Shown: in pieces, positions 9,187 through 21,414 of the stretch
Layout: every line of letters starts with the position of its first letter
Position numbering within the stretch: the first letter of the stretch is position 1
Origin: Actinobacillus arthritidis
GTDB lineage: Bacteria > Pseudomonadota > Gammaproteobacteria > Enterobacterales > Pasteurellaceae
Direction of reading: 5' to 3'
Assembly: GCF_029774155.1 (NCBI RefSeq)
Contig: NZ_CP103833.1
Location: 1,798,001 to 1,862,000, forward strand
Length of the DNA: 64,000 nucleotides
The notes under the pieces: generated by a model
Seen by the model: the letters and a program-made list of their open reading frames with translations, nothing else
Databases searched by the model: none
What the model was told of the DNA's origin: nothing
Translations under genes and position numbers: made by a program

Positions 9187-10851
9187 ATGAAAAAAGTACT
9201 CAGTACTTTATTTGTGCTTTCTGCGGTAAGCGTTGCCGTTGCGAAAGAAGTTAATATTAAATTTTTGGGTACATCAGATGTTCACGGTCGTATCGTACCT
9301 TGGAACTATGGAGCGGATATTGAGGACAAATCCGGTTCTTATGCACAAATCGCGACCTATGTAAAAGAAGTCCGTCAGAATAATAAAAATGTAGTGTTAG
9401 TCGATATCGGTGATGCGATTCAAGACAACCAAGTAGAAGTTTTTGCTAAAACGAAAAAATACTACAAAGACAACCCGGTTCCTAAAGTATTAAACGAAAT
9501 GAAATACGACTATTTTATTTTAGGTAACCACGAATTTAACTTCGGTATGACCGCTTTAAATGAAATCATTAAAGACATTAATGCCAAAGTATTAACCGCC
9601 AACTTCTACTATAAAAAAGATGGTAAACGTTACGTTACCGCCACCGATATTATTGAAAAAGACGGCGTAAAACTCGGTTTAATCGGTTTAACCACACCAA
9701 TGTCAGCAACTTTTGAAAAAGATACGCACAATCTTGATGAGATGAAATTCAGCTCACCAAGTGAAGAAGCAAAAGCCCAAATTGCCGAGTTAAAAGCGAA
9801 AGGGGTTGATGCGATTATCGTATTAGCACATATGGGAATTGATAACGAAAACAATATTCCTGATACCGGCGTGGCGGATTTAGTCAATAACGTGGACGGT
9901 ATTGATGTGATTATCGCCGGTCATATGCACAAAAACGTCTCGGCGGAAACCATCAAAAATACACTGATTACCGAACCGCACCGCTACGGTACTGTGGTTT
10001 CAGAAGTGGATTTAGCCTTTGATGTCGCGGATAACGGCAAAGTGAAATTACTTTCAAAAAATGCAAAAACCGTACCGGTTAAAGCATTGGCTTCAGATCC
10101 TGCAATTGAAAAAATTTACCAACCGTACCATGACGAATTACGCCGTTTGAACAATGTGAAAATCGGCGAAACCGCACAAACCATGATTCCGCAAGGTAAA
10201 AATCACGGCGTAGCGATTGCCTTCACGCAAGATACCGGCTTATCTTCATTGATTAATGACGTACAACAACATTACAGCAAAGCGGACGTGGTGTCTTTTG
10301 CATTCGACCACCAAACCGTACGTTTAGACAAAGGCGATATTAAGAAAAAAGATATTATCTATAACTATCGCTATGCAGGCGCATGATGTAAGCGTTTATG
10401 AAGTAACAGGCAAACAGCTCAAGGCATATATGAACTGGTCAGCAGATTACTTCGATACAATTCAGCCGCAAGACAAAGATTACCGTATCAATGAAAAACG
10501 TGGAAAATCGAAATACGTTACTTTCGATATTTTTGGTGGCGTGAAATATCAGATTGACCTACGCAAACCAAGTGGTGAAAAAATCGTTGATCTTAGCCTT
10601 GCCAACGGCACCGCAATCACTGATGACAGCAAAATCAAACTCGGTATGAACTCATATCGCTATGAACAGCTCATCAAAAAAGGCGGCGTATGGGAAGGAC
10701 AACAAATCCCGGTATTATGGGAATCAAAAGTCGCAATGGGCGCGAAGCCGGCACCATTCAAAATATGATGATCGATTACATCTCTAACGTGAAAAAAGGC
10801 AAAGTAGAAGGCGTGTCTCACAACCGCTGGAAAATTGTTGGTTTAGAGTAA
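9187..10851 (+). CDS. periplasmic 5'-nucleotidase / 2',3'-cyclic phosphodiesterase family (two apparent frameshifts)
   Basis: A signal peptide (MKKVLSTLFVLSAVSVAVAKE) is followed by a calcineurin-like metallophosphatase domain with metal-binding motifs GTSDVHGRI, DIGDAIQDN, LGNHEFNFG, VLAHMG and IAGHMH, then the 5'-nucleotidase C-terminal domain (QTMIPQG...VYEVTGKQLKAYM). It hydrolyses extracellular nucleotides for uptake. Reading breaks near 10380 (about one extra base in GCAGGCGCATGATG) and near 10745 (one base lost in GGCGC, expected GGCCGC); the last segment, ending HNRWKIVGLE, stops at 10849-10851. The breaks resemble those in essential genes of this window, so they are probably sequence errors rather than a true pseudogene. 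Confidence 0.85.
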
Positions 10852-10861
10852 TTGATACAAT

Positions 10862-10919
10862 ACAAGCGGTTAAATTCCTTAAGATTTTTGCAAAAAGTTA
10901 GGGGAATTTGACCGCTTGT
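10862..10919. terminator. inverted uptake-sequence pair acting as terminator
   Basis: ACAAGCGGT at 10862-10870 and its reverse complement at 10911-10919 form the ends of an extended inverted repeat (AAGCGGTTAAATTCC ... GGGGAATTTGACCGCTT) just after the nucleotidase stop. Paired uptake sequences commonly serve as intrinsic terminators in Pasteurellaceae. Confidence 0.8.
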
Positions 10920-11073
10920 TTTATATGTTGTCAGCTAGCTCCCGAAATGAGAGAGCTTGTTTCCGAGTAGCACTTATACAAATTTCACGATGATATCAAA
11001 GAAATAGACCAGTCAAGAGATGATGTTATTGAGGACTTAAATTGACAGAATCTTATTATTAAGGATATATTTT

Positions 11074-11607
11074 ATGAATAACCTAAGAAGAACGGACAAT
11101 ACTAGAGAAATATGGATTAATAAAGTATCTCTAAATAAAGATCTTATTACTGGCATAAAAACATGTGATATTTTATTTCTTCCTATTGATTCTTATAAAA
11201 ATATTGAAAATGGATTCCTTTCAGATACCTATGATCTCTTTCAATATTTAAAAAATCAAAAAAATATTTCTACAGATATTTGTATTAATGATGAAGACTT
11301 TACACTAATATCTCTAAACTCTAGAGAATTTAGATTTGGAAAAGTTTTATTAAAAGAAATAGTTCTACCAATTTTTATAGGATTTGTATCTGACTATCTT
11401 TTAGACTATGTAAAAGCTACTAATGAAGATAGTGTATCATTATCTATAACAATAGAAAAAGAAAATGGAAATTATCAATTTGATTATGAAGGAAACGTAG
11501 AAAACTTTCTCAAACTTCATGAAAAATTAGTTCCAGTAGGACATAATCTTAAAAATAAAGAAAATGAAAATCCAAACTCAAATTATCAACAGTCTAAAAT
11601 CATTTAA
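11074..11607 (+). CDS. uncharacterised protein, first gene of AT-rich pair
   Basis: 177 residues of no family I recognise, with a preceding AAGGATAT site at 11060-11067. No signal peptide; one hydrophobic stretch (LLKEIVLPIFIGFVSDYLL, about 89-107) could be a buried helix or a single membrane segment. The C-terminal 35 residues are Asn/Lys rich and probably disordered. Its 3' end overlaps the next gene by 44 bp, so the two are likely translated together. Strong A/T codon bias and position between two housekeeping regions suggest horizontal acquisition. Confidence 0.65.
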   Translation: MNNLRRTDNTREIWINKVSLNKDLITGIKTCDILFLPIDSYKNIENGFLSDTYDLFQYLKNQKNISTDICINDEDFTLISLNSREFRFGKVLLKEIVLPIFIGFVSDYLLDYVKATNEDSVSLSITIEKENGNYQFDYEGNVENFLKLHEKLVPVGHNLKNKENENPNSNYQQSKII

Positions 11608-12442
11608 GACACGAAAATATAATGAAGCTGATGAACACAAGCTTCTAAAAGAAATTGATAGTGAAATAAATAATGCTAGCAATAATAGAAATGAGCTATT
11701 AGCTAACGAACTTTGGCATTTAAAGACCTTATTCTTAGCCCAGAATGATTATCTAAGGTTTCTAGATTTATTATTAGAAAAATCCTATTATCAAGCTTGG
11801 TGTACCTTGGAACAATGTGAGATAAAAATCAATTCACTAAATCGTCATATTGATGACTTCTCAAAAGAGAAGTACTATTTTCATTTTCTAAATTTTCAAG
11901 TCTCAAGATGGCAAGCAATTTTTCCTTACAAATGGTTCACAAGCCCTGAATTCAGGTTCAAGAAAGTAAAATGTAGTATTTGCAAAAAAGCCATAAGTCC
12001 TAGAGGAAGTTGTTCGCACATTGTTGGTGAATTATATTCTGGTAAAATTTGCCATCATATTATAGAAGATATGGAGCTTATTGGTGTAGCTATTACACAA
12101 AATCCAGTTATGAAAAGTAACGTAATTGATCCAAAAGGAGAAAATCAAAATTTTTCCGGATTAAAAACTATCTTAGATATTCTTCCTACTCCATTTCATT
12201 ATTGGGAAATAAATTATACAAAAGAATCTATACCTAAATCATATATGAAAATAGCATCTTCAGAATTATGTCCATGTGGCTCTAACTTATCTTATTTATT
12301 ATGTTGTCAAGGTAGAGCTAGTATTCTGATTCCCCATTTACAAATTCTTCCTATTAAAGAGAAAATAGAAAATAAATTAGATGGTACAATAAATATTCAA
12401 CTAACAATATTAAATTACCTTCGCGTTTTACAATATTCATAA
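11564..12442 (+). CDS. SEC-C motif, cysteine-rich protein of unknown function
   Basis: 292 residues. The N-terminal half is helical and charged. A probable zinc site follows (Cys137, Cys140, Cys150, His152, Cys163, His164/165: CSIC...GSCSH...KICHH). Near the C-terminus ELCPCGSNLSYLLCC (235-248) is a SEC-C type zinc knuckle, as in SecA tails and many uncharacterised proteins. No enzyme motif is visible. The start is uncertain: this ATG overlaps the preceding gene by 44 bp and no other Met is near. It ends right before the bidirectional terminator shared with rpoC. Confidence 0.65.
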   Translation: MKIQTQIINSLKSFKTRKYNEADEHKLLKEIDSEINNASNNRNELLANELWHLKTLFLAQNDYLRFLDLLLEKSYYQAWCTLEQCEIKINSLNRHIDDFSKEKYYFHFLNFQVSRWQAIFPYKWFTSPEFRFKKVKCSICKKAISPRGSCSHIVGELYSGKICHHIIEDMELIGVAITQNPVMKSNVIDPKGENQNFSGLKTILDILPTPFHYWEINYTKESIPKSYMKIASSELCPCGSNLSYLLCCQGRASILIPHLQILPIKEKIENKLDGTINIQLTILNYLRVLQYS

Positions 12443-12448
12443 AAAAGT

Positions 12449-12480
12449 AAAGCCCCCAGAACTTTCGTTCTGGGGGCTTT
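12449..12480. terminator. bidirectional terminator between SEC-C gene and rpoC
   Basis: AAAGCCCCCAGAAC TTTC GTTCTGGGGGCTTT is a perfect 14-bp stem with A/T tracts on both sides, placed tail-to-tail between a plus-strand gene and rpoC. It can end transcription from both directions. Confidence 0.92.
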
Positions 12481-12501
12481 TTATCTATCCGATACTACGA
12501 A

Positions 12502-15500
12502 TTACTCTTCATCACCTGCATTTAATAACGCCGCTAGGCTTTGAGTTGCATCGTCTGCAACGAATTCGAATTCCGCTTCGATATCAGCATCTGTTGCGAA
12601 TACGTTAGCCGGTGTAACCGGTGCTTCGAAAGCGACCGCTTGTTCTTGTTGGCTACGTTTTTTCGCACGTGCTTGGTGGTATGCGAAACCTGTACCAGCC
12701 GGGATTAAACGACCTACGATTACGTTCTCTTTCAAGCCGCGTAATTCGTCACGTTTACCTGCCACTGCCGCTTCAGTAAGAACACGTGTTGTTTCTTGGA
12801 ACGACGCCGCTGAGATAAATGACTCAGTTGCAAGCGACGCTTTGGTAATACCAAGTAATTCACGTTCGAACTCAACAAGTGGTTTGCCTTCTTCTGCACG
12901 TTTACGGTTAGCAATTTTCACGCGAGCCACTTCAACTTGTTCCCCTTCGAGGAATTCGCTGTCGTATGCGTTGGTGATAATCGCTTTACGTAACATTTGA
13001 CGAACGATAACTTCGATGTGTTTATCGTTAATTTTTACCCCTTGTAAGCGGTAAACTTCTTGTACTTCGTTTACGATGTAATCTGTTACAGCATGAACAC
13101 CACGTAAACGTAAGATGTCGTGCGGAGTTTCTGCACCATCAGAGATTACGTCACCACGTTGTACCATCTCGCCTTCGAATACGTTGAGCTGACGCCATTT
13201 TGGAATCATTTCTTCGAATGCTTCGCCTTCTGCCGGCGTGATCACTAAACGACGTTTACCTTTAGTTTCTTTACCGAATGACACGATACCTGAAATTTCA
13301 GCAAGGATTGCCGGCTCTTTCGGTTTACGTGCTTCGAATAAGTCTGCTACGCGTGGAAGACCACCGGTAATATCTTTCGTACCCACAGATTCTTGCGGAA
13401 TACGTGCTAATGCTTCACCGACTTCGATTTCTGCACCGTCATCTAAGGTTACGATTGCTTTACCCGGTAAGAAGTATTGTGCTTGCAACGTCTGTACCTG
13501 GAATTAAGATGTCGTTACCTTGCGCATCTACTAAACGTAATGCTGGACGTAAATCTTTACCTGCTGTTGCACGTTCACCCACATCTTGTACCACAATAGA
13601 TGATAAACCGGTTAATTCGTCGGTTTGACGAGTAACGGTTAAGCCATCTACGATGTCGCTGAATTGGATGCGACCGCTTACCTCTGAGATTACCGGCATT
13701 GTATGCGGATCCCAGTTCGCAACTACTTCACCTACTGAAACTTCTGCACCATCGTTTTTAGAAAGCACTGCACCGTAAGGTACTTTATAGTTTTCTTTGG
13801 TACGACCGAATGTGTCGATAACGGTTAATTCTGTGTTACGTGAAGTTAATACGATTTTGCCTTCTTTGTTAGTTACAAATTTAGCGTTAGTTAATTTAAT
13901 CGTACCTGCGTTTTTCACTTGGATGCTAGATTCTTTTGTCGCCGCAGAAGCCGCACCACCGATATGGAACGTACGCATGGTTAACTGTGTACCCGGTTCA
14001 CCGATTGATTGTGCCGCGATAACACCAACTGCTTCACCTTGGTTGATAAGGTGACCGCGAGCAAGGTCACGACCGTAACATTTCGCACACACACCGAAGT
14101 CTGTGTTACAAGTTACCACCGAACGTACTTTGATTACGTCCACAGATTCCGCATCAATCACATCACACCATTTCTCATCGATTAAGGTGTTACGTGGAAT
14201 TAATACTTCTTCCGTACCCGGTTTTAATACGTCTTCTGCCACCACACGACCTAATACACGATCACGTAATGCTTCTTTAACGTCACCACCTTCGATTAAC
14301 GGAGTCATCACGATACCTTCGTGTGTACCACAGTCATCTTCAATGATTACTAAGTCTTGTGCTACGTCTACTAAACGACGTGTTAAGTAACCTGAGTTCG
14401 CTGTTTTTAATGCGGTATCCGCAAGACCTTTACGCGCACCGTGGGTTGAAATAAAGTACTGAAGAACGTTCAGACCTTCACGGAAGTTCGCGGTAATCGG
14501 GGTTTCGATGATCGAGCCGTCTGGACGAGCCATAAGACCACGCATACCTGCTAACTGACGAATCTGAGCCGCAGAACCACGTGCACCCGAGTCAGCCATC
14601 ATAAAGATACTGTTGAATGACGCTTGTTTTTCTGGGTTACCTTCACGGTTGATCACTTCTTCCGTTGAAAGGTTTTCCATCATTGCTTTTGCAACACGTT
14701 CGTTTGCCGCCGCCCAAATATCGATTACTTTGTTATAACGTTCGCCTGCAGTTACAAGACCTGAGTTAAACTGTTCTTGAATCTCTGCAACTTCTGCTTC
14801 CGCCGCACGAATAATTTCGTGTTTTTGTGCCGGAATAACCATATCATCGATACCAACTGACGCACCTGAACGAGCAACCGTATGCGAAACCGGTATACAT
14901 AATTTGGTCAGCAAGAATGACCGATTCTTTTAAACCTAAACGACGGTAAGATTCGTTGATTAATTTTGAAATCGCTTTTTTACCTAACGTTTGGTTAAAT
15001 ACTTTAAACGGCATACCTTTCGGTGCGATCATCCATAAGATGGCACGACCGATTGTGGTATCTAATAAGTTAGTTTCTGCAACTAATTCACCCGCTTCAT
15101 TTTTCACGTATTCTGTAATACGAACTTTAACACGTGCGTGTAATTCAGCTTGACCGGTACGGTACGCTTTTTCCGCTTCACGTGGGTCAAGGAAGTACAT
15201 TCCTTCACCTTTCGCATTCACTTTCTCACGAGTCATATAGTAAAGACCTAATACAACGTCCTGAGAAGGTACGATAATCGGGTCACCACTTGCCGGTGAA
15301 AGTACGTTATTGGTAGACATCATTAACGCACGAGCTTCTAACTGCGCTTCAAGTGTTAATGGTACGTGTACCGCCATTTGGTCACCATCGAAGTCCGCAT
15401 TGAACGCCGCACAAACGAGTGGGTGTAACTGGATTGCTTTACCTTCGATTAAGATCGGTTCAAATGCCTGAATACCTAAACGGTGAAGTGTTGGCGCACG

Positions 15501-16775
15501 GTTTAATAAAATTGGGTGTTCACGAATCACTTCCGCAAGGATATCCCATACGATCGGTTCTTCACGTTCAACCATTTTCTTCGCGACTTTGATTGTTGAA
15601 GCAATGCCACGAGATTCTAATTTAGAGTAAATAAACGGACGGAATAATTCCAATGCCATTTTTTTCGGTAAACCACATTGGTGTAGGTGTAAGTAAGGAC
15701 CTACGGTGATTACCGAACGACCTGAATAGTCTACACGTTTACCTAATAAGTTCTGACGGAAACGACCTTGTTTACCCTTGATCATATCTGCAAGAGATTT
15801 TAATGGACGTTTATTAGAACCTGTAATCGCACGACCACGACGACCGTTATCTAATAACGCATCAACAGACTCTTGTAACATACGTTTTTCGTTACGTACG
15901 ATGATGTCCGGTGCGACTAAATCTAATAAGCGTTTTAAACGGTTGTTACGGTTGATCACGCGACGATATAAATCGTTTAGATCTGAAGTCGCAAAACGAC
16001 CACCATCAAGTGGTACTAATGGACGTAAATCTGGTGGAAGCACCGGTAATACAGTCATTACCATCCACTCCGGTTTATTGCCGGATTGTTGGAATGCTTC
16101 TAATAATTTTAAGCGTTTTGTGATTTTTTTACGTTTTGTTTCAGAGTTAGTTTCTTGTAACTCTTCACGCATCATTTCACATTGATGCTCTAAATCCATA
16201 TCACGTAAAAGTGCTTGGATACCTTCCGCACCCATTTTCGCTTCAAACTCATCGCCCCAACGCTCTTCTGCGTCTAAGAACTGTTCTTCGGTTAATAACT
16301 GATTTTTTTCTAAATCGGTCATACCCGGCTCAGTAACCACATAAGATTCGAAGTAAAGTACACGTTCGATATCACGCAACGGCATATCTAAGATTAAACC
16401 GATACGGGACGGAAGTGATTTTAAGAACCAAATGTGTGCCACCGGACAAGCAAGTTCGATATGCCCCATACGGTCACGACGTACTTTAGTTTGAGTAACT
16501 TCAACGCCACATTTTTCACAGATTACGCCACGGTGTTTTAAACGTTTATATTTACCGCATAAACATTCGTAATCTTTTACCGGTCCGAAAATACGTGCAC
16601 AGAAAAGACCGTCACGCTCAGGTTTAAAGGTACGGTAGTTAATGGTTTCCGGTTTTTTTACTTCACCGAAAGACCAAGAACGGATTTTATCCGGTGATGC
16701 TAAACCAATTTTAATTACATCAAAATCGTCATTTGATTTCGATTGTGCTTTTAAAAACTTTACTAAGTCTTTCAC
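12502..16775 (-). CDS. rpoC: RNA polymerase beta' subunit (two apparent frameshifts)
   Basis: The whole gene spans about 1423 residues. The N-terminus [35 protein letters not shown] is typical. Visible motifs: the first zinc site ([21 protein letters not shown]), the catalytic [12 protein letters not shown] loop, and the second zinc site [17 protein letters not shown]. Reading breaks near 14878 (expected Tyr-Ala-Ala-Arg, one base too many) and near 13487 (between IPGTDV and [10 protein letters not shown], one base too many). RpoC is essential and sequence is conserved on both sides of each break, so these are almost certainly sequence errors. It forms the catalytic core with RpoB and is co-transcribed with it. 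Confidence 0.97.
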
Positions 16776-16844
16776 TTTTTGCCCCTAGTGAGGAATTAAA
16801 GTTTTGCTTAGAACACAAGGCTCTAAACGAGGAAATTTGGTTTT

Positions 16845-16890
16845 ACAAGCGGTCAAATTTTGCAAATTTTTGACCAAATTCGACCGCTTG
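16845..16890. terminator. inverted uptake-sequence pair between rpoB and rpoC
   Basis: An exact ACAAGCGGT (16845-16853) followed by TCAAATTTTGCAAATTTTTGACC and a reversed GACCGCTTG forms a hairpin in the 126-bp rpoB-rpoC gap. It may reduce read-through or act as a processing site; rpoC has no other obvious promoter. Confidence 0.6.
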
Positions 16891-16901
16891 AGGGCTGACG
16901 A

Positions 16902-19900
16902 CTAGTCTTCGTCTAACTCCATATCGATACCTAAGGCACGAATCTCTTTCAACAATACGTTGAATGATTCCGGCATACCCGGTTCCATTTGGTGTGTGCC
17001 GTCTACGATGTTTTTGTACATCTTCGTACGACCGTTCACGTCATCCGATTTAACCGTTAACATTTCTTGTAAGGTGTAAGCGACACCATATGCTTCTAAT
17101 GCCCAAACCTCCATCTCACCGAAACGCTGACCACCGAACTGCGCTTTACCACCAAGTGGTTGCTGAGTAACAAGACTATAAGAACCTGTTGAACGCGCGT
17201 GCATTTTGTCGTCAACTAAGTGGTTCAATTTGAGCATATACATATAACCTACGGTTACAGGACGCTCGAATTTCTCACCGGTACGACCGTCAAATAATGT
17301 AATCTGACCTGAAGTCGGTAAGCCACCTAATTCTAATAAGCCTTTGATTTCGCTTTCATGCGCACCATCGAATACCGGAGTTGCAAGCGGTAAACCTTTA
17401 CGTAAGTTTTCTGCTAAACGCAATACTTCTTCATCAGTAAAGGTGCTTAAGTCTACTGATTGTGAACCCTGGCCTAAATCGTATGCTTTTTGGATATACT
17501 CACGCAATTTCGCAACAGATTGTTGTTGTTTAATCATTGCATTAATTTGGTCACCGATACCTTTCGCCGCTAAACCTAAGTGCGTTTCTAAGATCTGACC
17601 GATGTTCATACGTGAAGGTACGCCCAGCGGGTTCAATACGATCTCAACCGGTTGGCCGTTTTCATCGTACGGCATATCTTCAACTGGGTTGATTTTCGAG
17701 ATAACACCTTTGTTACCGTGACGACCCGCCATTTTATCACCCGGTTGGATTTGACGACGAACCGCTAAGTAAACTTTAACAACTTTTAACACGCCCGGTG
17801 CTAAATCGTCACCTTGGATAATCTTGTTGCGTTTAATTTCAAGTTTACGTTCGAACTCTTTACGTAATTCTTCGTGTTGTTCCGCAAGCTGTTCTAATTG
17901 ATTTTGTTTCGCTTCATCATCTAAGGTTTGTTCTAACCATTTCTCACGAGAAACTTTATCTAATTCAGCTTCTGATACGCCACCTTCAACTAATAAGTTG
18001 CGAACACGTGTGAATAAGCCAGCTTCTAAAATTTCTAACTCTTCAGTTAAATCTTTCTTCGCTTCTTTAAGTCGCATTTCCTCGATTTCTAATGCACGTT
18101 TATCTTTTTCAACGCCATCACGAGTAAATACTTGAACGTCAATAACCGTACCTGAAGTACCGTTTGGTACACGTAATGAAGAATCTTTAACATCAGATGC
18201 TTTCTCACCGAAGATTGCACGTAAAAGTTTTTCTTCCGGTGTTAATTGGGTTTCACCTTTAGGCGTTACTTTACCTACTAAGATGTCGCCGCCTTTAACT
18301 TCCGCACCAACGTACACGATACCTGATTCATCAAGTTTACTTAATGCTGATTCGCCCACGTTCGGAATATCCGCTGTGATTTCTTCCGCACCAAGTTTAG
18401 TATCACGCGCCACACAAGATAATTCTTGAATGTGGATTGTCGTGAAACGATCTTCTTGTACCACACGCTCAGAAACTAACATTGAGTCTTCGAAGTTATA
18501 ACCATTCCATGGCATGAATGCCACACGAATGTTTTGACCTAATGCTAACTCACCTAAGTCTGTTGAAGGACCGTCCGCTAAGATCTCACCACGCGCTACC
18601 GGCTCACCTAAATTCACACAAGGAATTTGGTTGATACAGGTATTTTGGTTTGAACGGGTATATTTAATTAAGTTATAGATGTCGATACCTGCTTCGCCCG
18701 GAATCGTTTCATCTTCATTTACTTTCACTACGATACGAGAAGCATCAACACGTTGTACGATACCACCACGTTTCGCCACAATCGCTACACCTGAGTCAAG
18801 TGCGATTGGTTTTTCCATACCAGTACCAACAAGTGGTTTATCCGCACGTAATGTCGGAACAGCCTGACGTTGCATGTTCGCACCCATTAACGCACGGTTC
18901 GCATCGTCATGCTCAAGGAACGGAATTAACAGCTGCCGCAACAGAAACTACTTGTTGTGTTGAGATATCCATATAGTGAATATCTTCCGGTTTGTATAAA
19001 CCTGACTCACCGTGTTCGCCACGACAAGTTACGTAAGTATCAGTAAAACGGAAGTTCTCATCTAAGTTTGAGTTAGCCTGCGCGATAACATAGTTACCTT
19101 CTTCGATTGCCGATAAATACTCGATATCTTCGGTTACTTGACCGTTTACCACTTTACGGAATGGCGTTTCTAAGAAACCGTAGTTATTAGTACGTGCATA
19201 TACTGAAAGTGAGTTGATCAAACCGATGTTTGGACCTTCAGGGGTTTCGATCGGACATAAACGACCATAGTGAGTAGTATGTACGTCTCGAACCTCAAAG
19301 CCTGCACGTTCACGGGTTAAACCACCCGGACCTAATGCCGAAATACGACGTTTATGGGTAACCTCTGAAAGCGGGTTATTTTGGTCCATAAATTGCGAAA
19401 GTTGTGAAGAACCGAAGAACTCTTTCACTGCCGCAGAAATTGGTTTCGCATTGATTAAATCTTGCGGAGTAATGCCGTCTAAATCACCTAATGATAAACG
19501 CTCACGCACAGCACGCTCTACACGCACTAAACCAATACGGAATTGGTTTTCAGCCATTTCGCCTACTGAACGAATACGACGGTTACCTAAGTGGTCAATA
19601 TCGTCCACTTCGCCACGACCGTTACGGATTTCGATTAATTTCTTCATCACGCCGGTAATGTCGTCATTACTTAAAATTCCTGAACCTACGCCTTCTTCAA
19701 GATTTAACGAACGATTGAACTTCATACGACCAACCGCTGATAAATCATAACGGTCTGCTGAGAAGAACATATTGTCAAATAACGCTTCTCTTGCTTCTTT
19801 TGTCGGTGGCTCGCCCGGACGCATCATGCGATAGATTTCTACTAGTGCACTTAAGCGGTCATAAGTTGGATCAACACGTAAGGTTTCAGAAATATATGGA

Positions 19901-20930
19901 CCGTGATCTAAGTCGTTAGTAAATAATACTTCGATCTCTTTGTAACCTGCTTGCGATAATTTCGCTAACATCTCCATTGAGATTTCCATATTCGCCGGAC
20001 AAACTAATTCGCCGGTTGAAAGATCAACATAATCTTTCGCGCAACTTTACCTACGATGTACTCTACCGGCACTTCGATTTGTTTAATTTCGTCTTTTTCT
20101 AATGTACGAATATGACGTGCGGTAATACGACGACCACGTTCAACATACACTTTACCGTTCGCTTCAATATCAAACGCAGCAGTTTCACCACGTAAGCGTT
20201 CCGGCACCAACGTCATTAATAATTTATTATCTTGGATTTCAAAGTTCACTTTATCGAAGAACATCGATAAGATTTCTTCGGTCGTGTAACCTAAAGCACG
20301 TAAAATAATCGTTGCCGGTAATTTACGGCGGCGGTCGATACGTGCATAAAGATTGTCTTTCGGGTCAAACTCGAAGTCTAACCAAGAACCACGGTAAGGA
20401 ATAATACGTGCGTTATAAAGCACTTTACCTGATGAGTGGGTTTTACCTTTGTCAGAATCGAAGAATACGCCCGGACTACGGTGTAACTGAGATACGATTA
20501 CACGCTCAGTACCGTTAATCACGAATGTACCGTTATCGGTCATTAATGGGATTTCGCCCATATACACGTTTTGTTCTTTAATGTCTTTTACCGTACCGGT
20601 CGCCGCTTCACGGTCAAAAGTCACTAAACGTAATTTTACGCGTAATGGTCTTGCATAGGTTGTACCACGAATTTGACATTCACGAACGTCAAATACCGGC
20701 TCACCTAATTCGTAAGAAACGTATTGTAATTCAGTGCTTCCGTTATTGCTTACAATCGGGAACACAGAACGGAATGCCGCTTCTAAACCTTGTTGTCCAT
20801 CTGAATCTCTTTGAATGAATTTTTCGTAAGAATCAAGCTGAATTGTTAATAGATAAGGTACGTTAAGAACTTGTGGACGTTTACCAAAGCTCTTACGAAT
20901 ACGCTTTTTCTCGGAATATGAATATGCCAT
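16902..20930 (-). CDS. rpoB: RNA polymerase beta subunit (two apparent frameshifts)
   Basis: Start set at [19 protein letters not shown], as in relatives, not at the upstream in-frame Met. Full length is 1342 residues, like E. coli. The rifampicin region is recognisable ([34 protein letters not shown]). Reading breaks near 20040 (one base lost; expected Val-Ala-Ala-Lys-Asp) and near 18930 (one G gained after Ala-Ala-Ala, before [16 protein letters not shown]); the two cancel in length. Both are at Ala-Ala codons. Since RpoB is essential they are read as sequence errors. It lies downstream of rplL with a partial terminator between, as in the classic rplJL-rpoBC operon. Confidence 0.97.
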
Positions 20931-21414
20931 TGCTAGATAGCCTTCTGATTTTCTTATTTGGTTGAGGTTACACAATCCACTCGAAAAAACTCGGTTGGAA
21001 GTGGCATTAAAATGTTGTACGAGGTGTCATTTTCCAATCGCCTTACTTGAGTCAAAAATCACTACTGCAAGCGGTCAAATTGGGTGGGGTTTTTACAAAT
21101 TTAGCTTATTAAAATGACAAAATAAGCTAATGCTTCCAAGCACAAAAGGCTGACGGAGTTATAGCCGTCAGCCGGAATGCAAAAATGGTTGGTAATTATA
21201 GCAGAGATTCGCAATTTTGGTCAATCCTGTTGCAAAAAATGGGAAAATTTTGACCGCTTGCAATGATAACGCCTAAAAGCATTTTTCTCGTCTAAAGAAC
21301 ACTCTCTTGCTAAACCGTAAATCTGCACCTTCACCGCCTAATAAAAATGAAAAAGCCAACGATTTCTCGTTGGCTTTTTCTGAACTTGAAGTTCTGGAAA
21401 AGTTAAATCAAAAA
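20931..21414. other. rplL-rpoB intergenic region
   Basis: 484 bp containing an rplL-proximal hairpin (21351-21380) and two uptake-like cores in opposite orientation (GCAAGCGGTC near 21068 and GACCGCTTGC near 21251). No open frame. It probably adjusts the ratio of ribosomal protein to polymerase transcripts through partial termination and RNA processing. Confidence 0.6.
21351..21380 (-). terminator. partial terminator (attenuator) after rplL
   Basis: AAAAAGCCAACGA TTTC TCGTTGGCTTTTT forms a 13-bp stem with a U-run on the minus strand, 35 bp after the rplL stop. In enterobacteria an attenuator at this place lets only part of transcription continue into rpoBC. Confidence 0.85.

Noticed and set aside
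10976..11045. Short open stretch ending KFHDDIKEIDQSRDDVIEDLN before the two-gene module
   Set aside because: It looks like the acidic end of a protein and could be a gene remnant, but only about 23 codons are open after a TAG and no start or family can be shown.
13238..16185. Long open frames on the strand opposite rpoC and rpoB
   Set aside because: They lie fully inside well-conserved polymerase genes, have no ribosome sites and show no recognisable protein; they follow from codon bias of the real genes.
12502..20930. rpoB and rpoC as real split genes or as programmed frameshifting
   Set aside because: No slippery heptamer with a downstream structure was seen, conserved protein text continues directly across each break, and similar breaks occur in many unrelated genes nearby.
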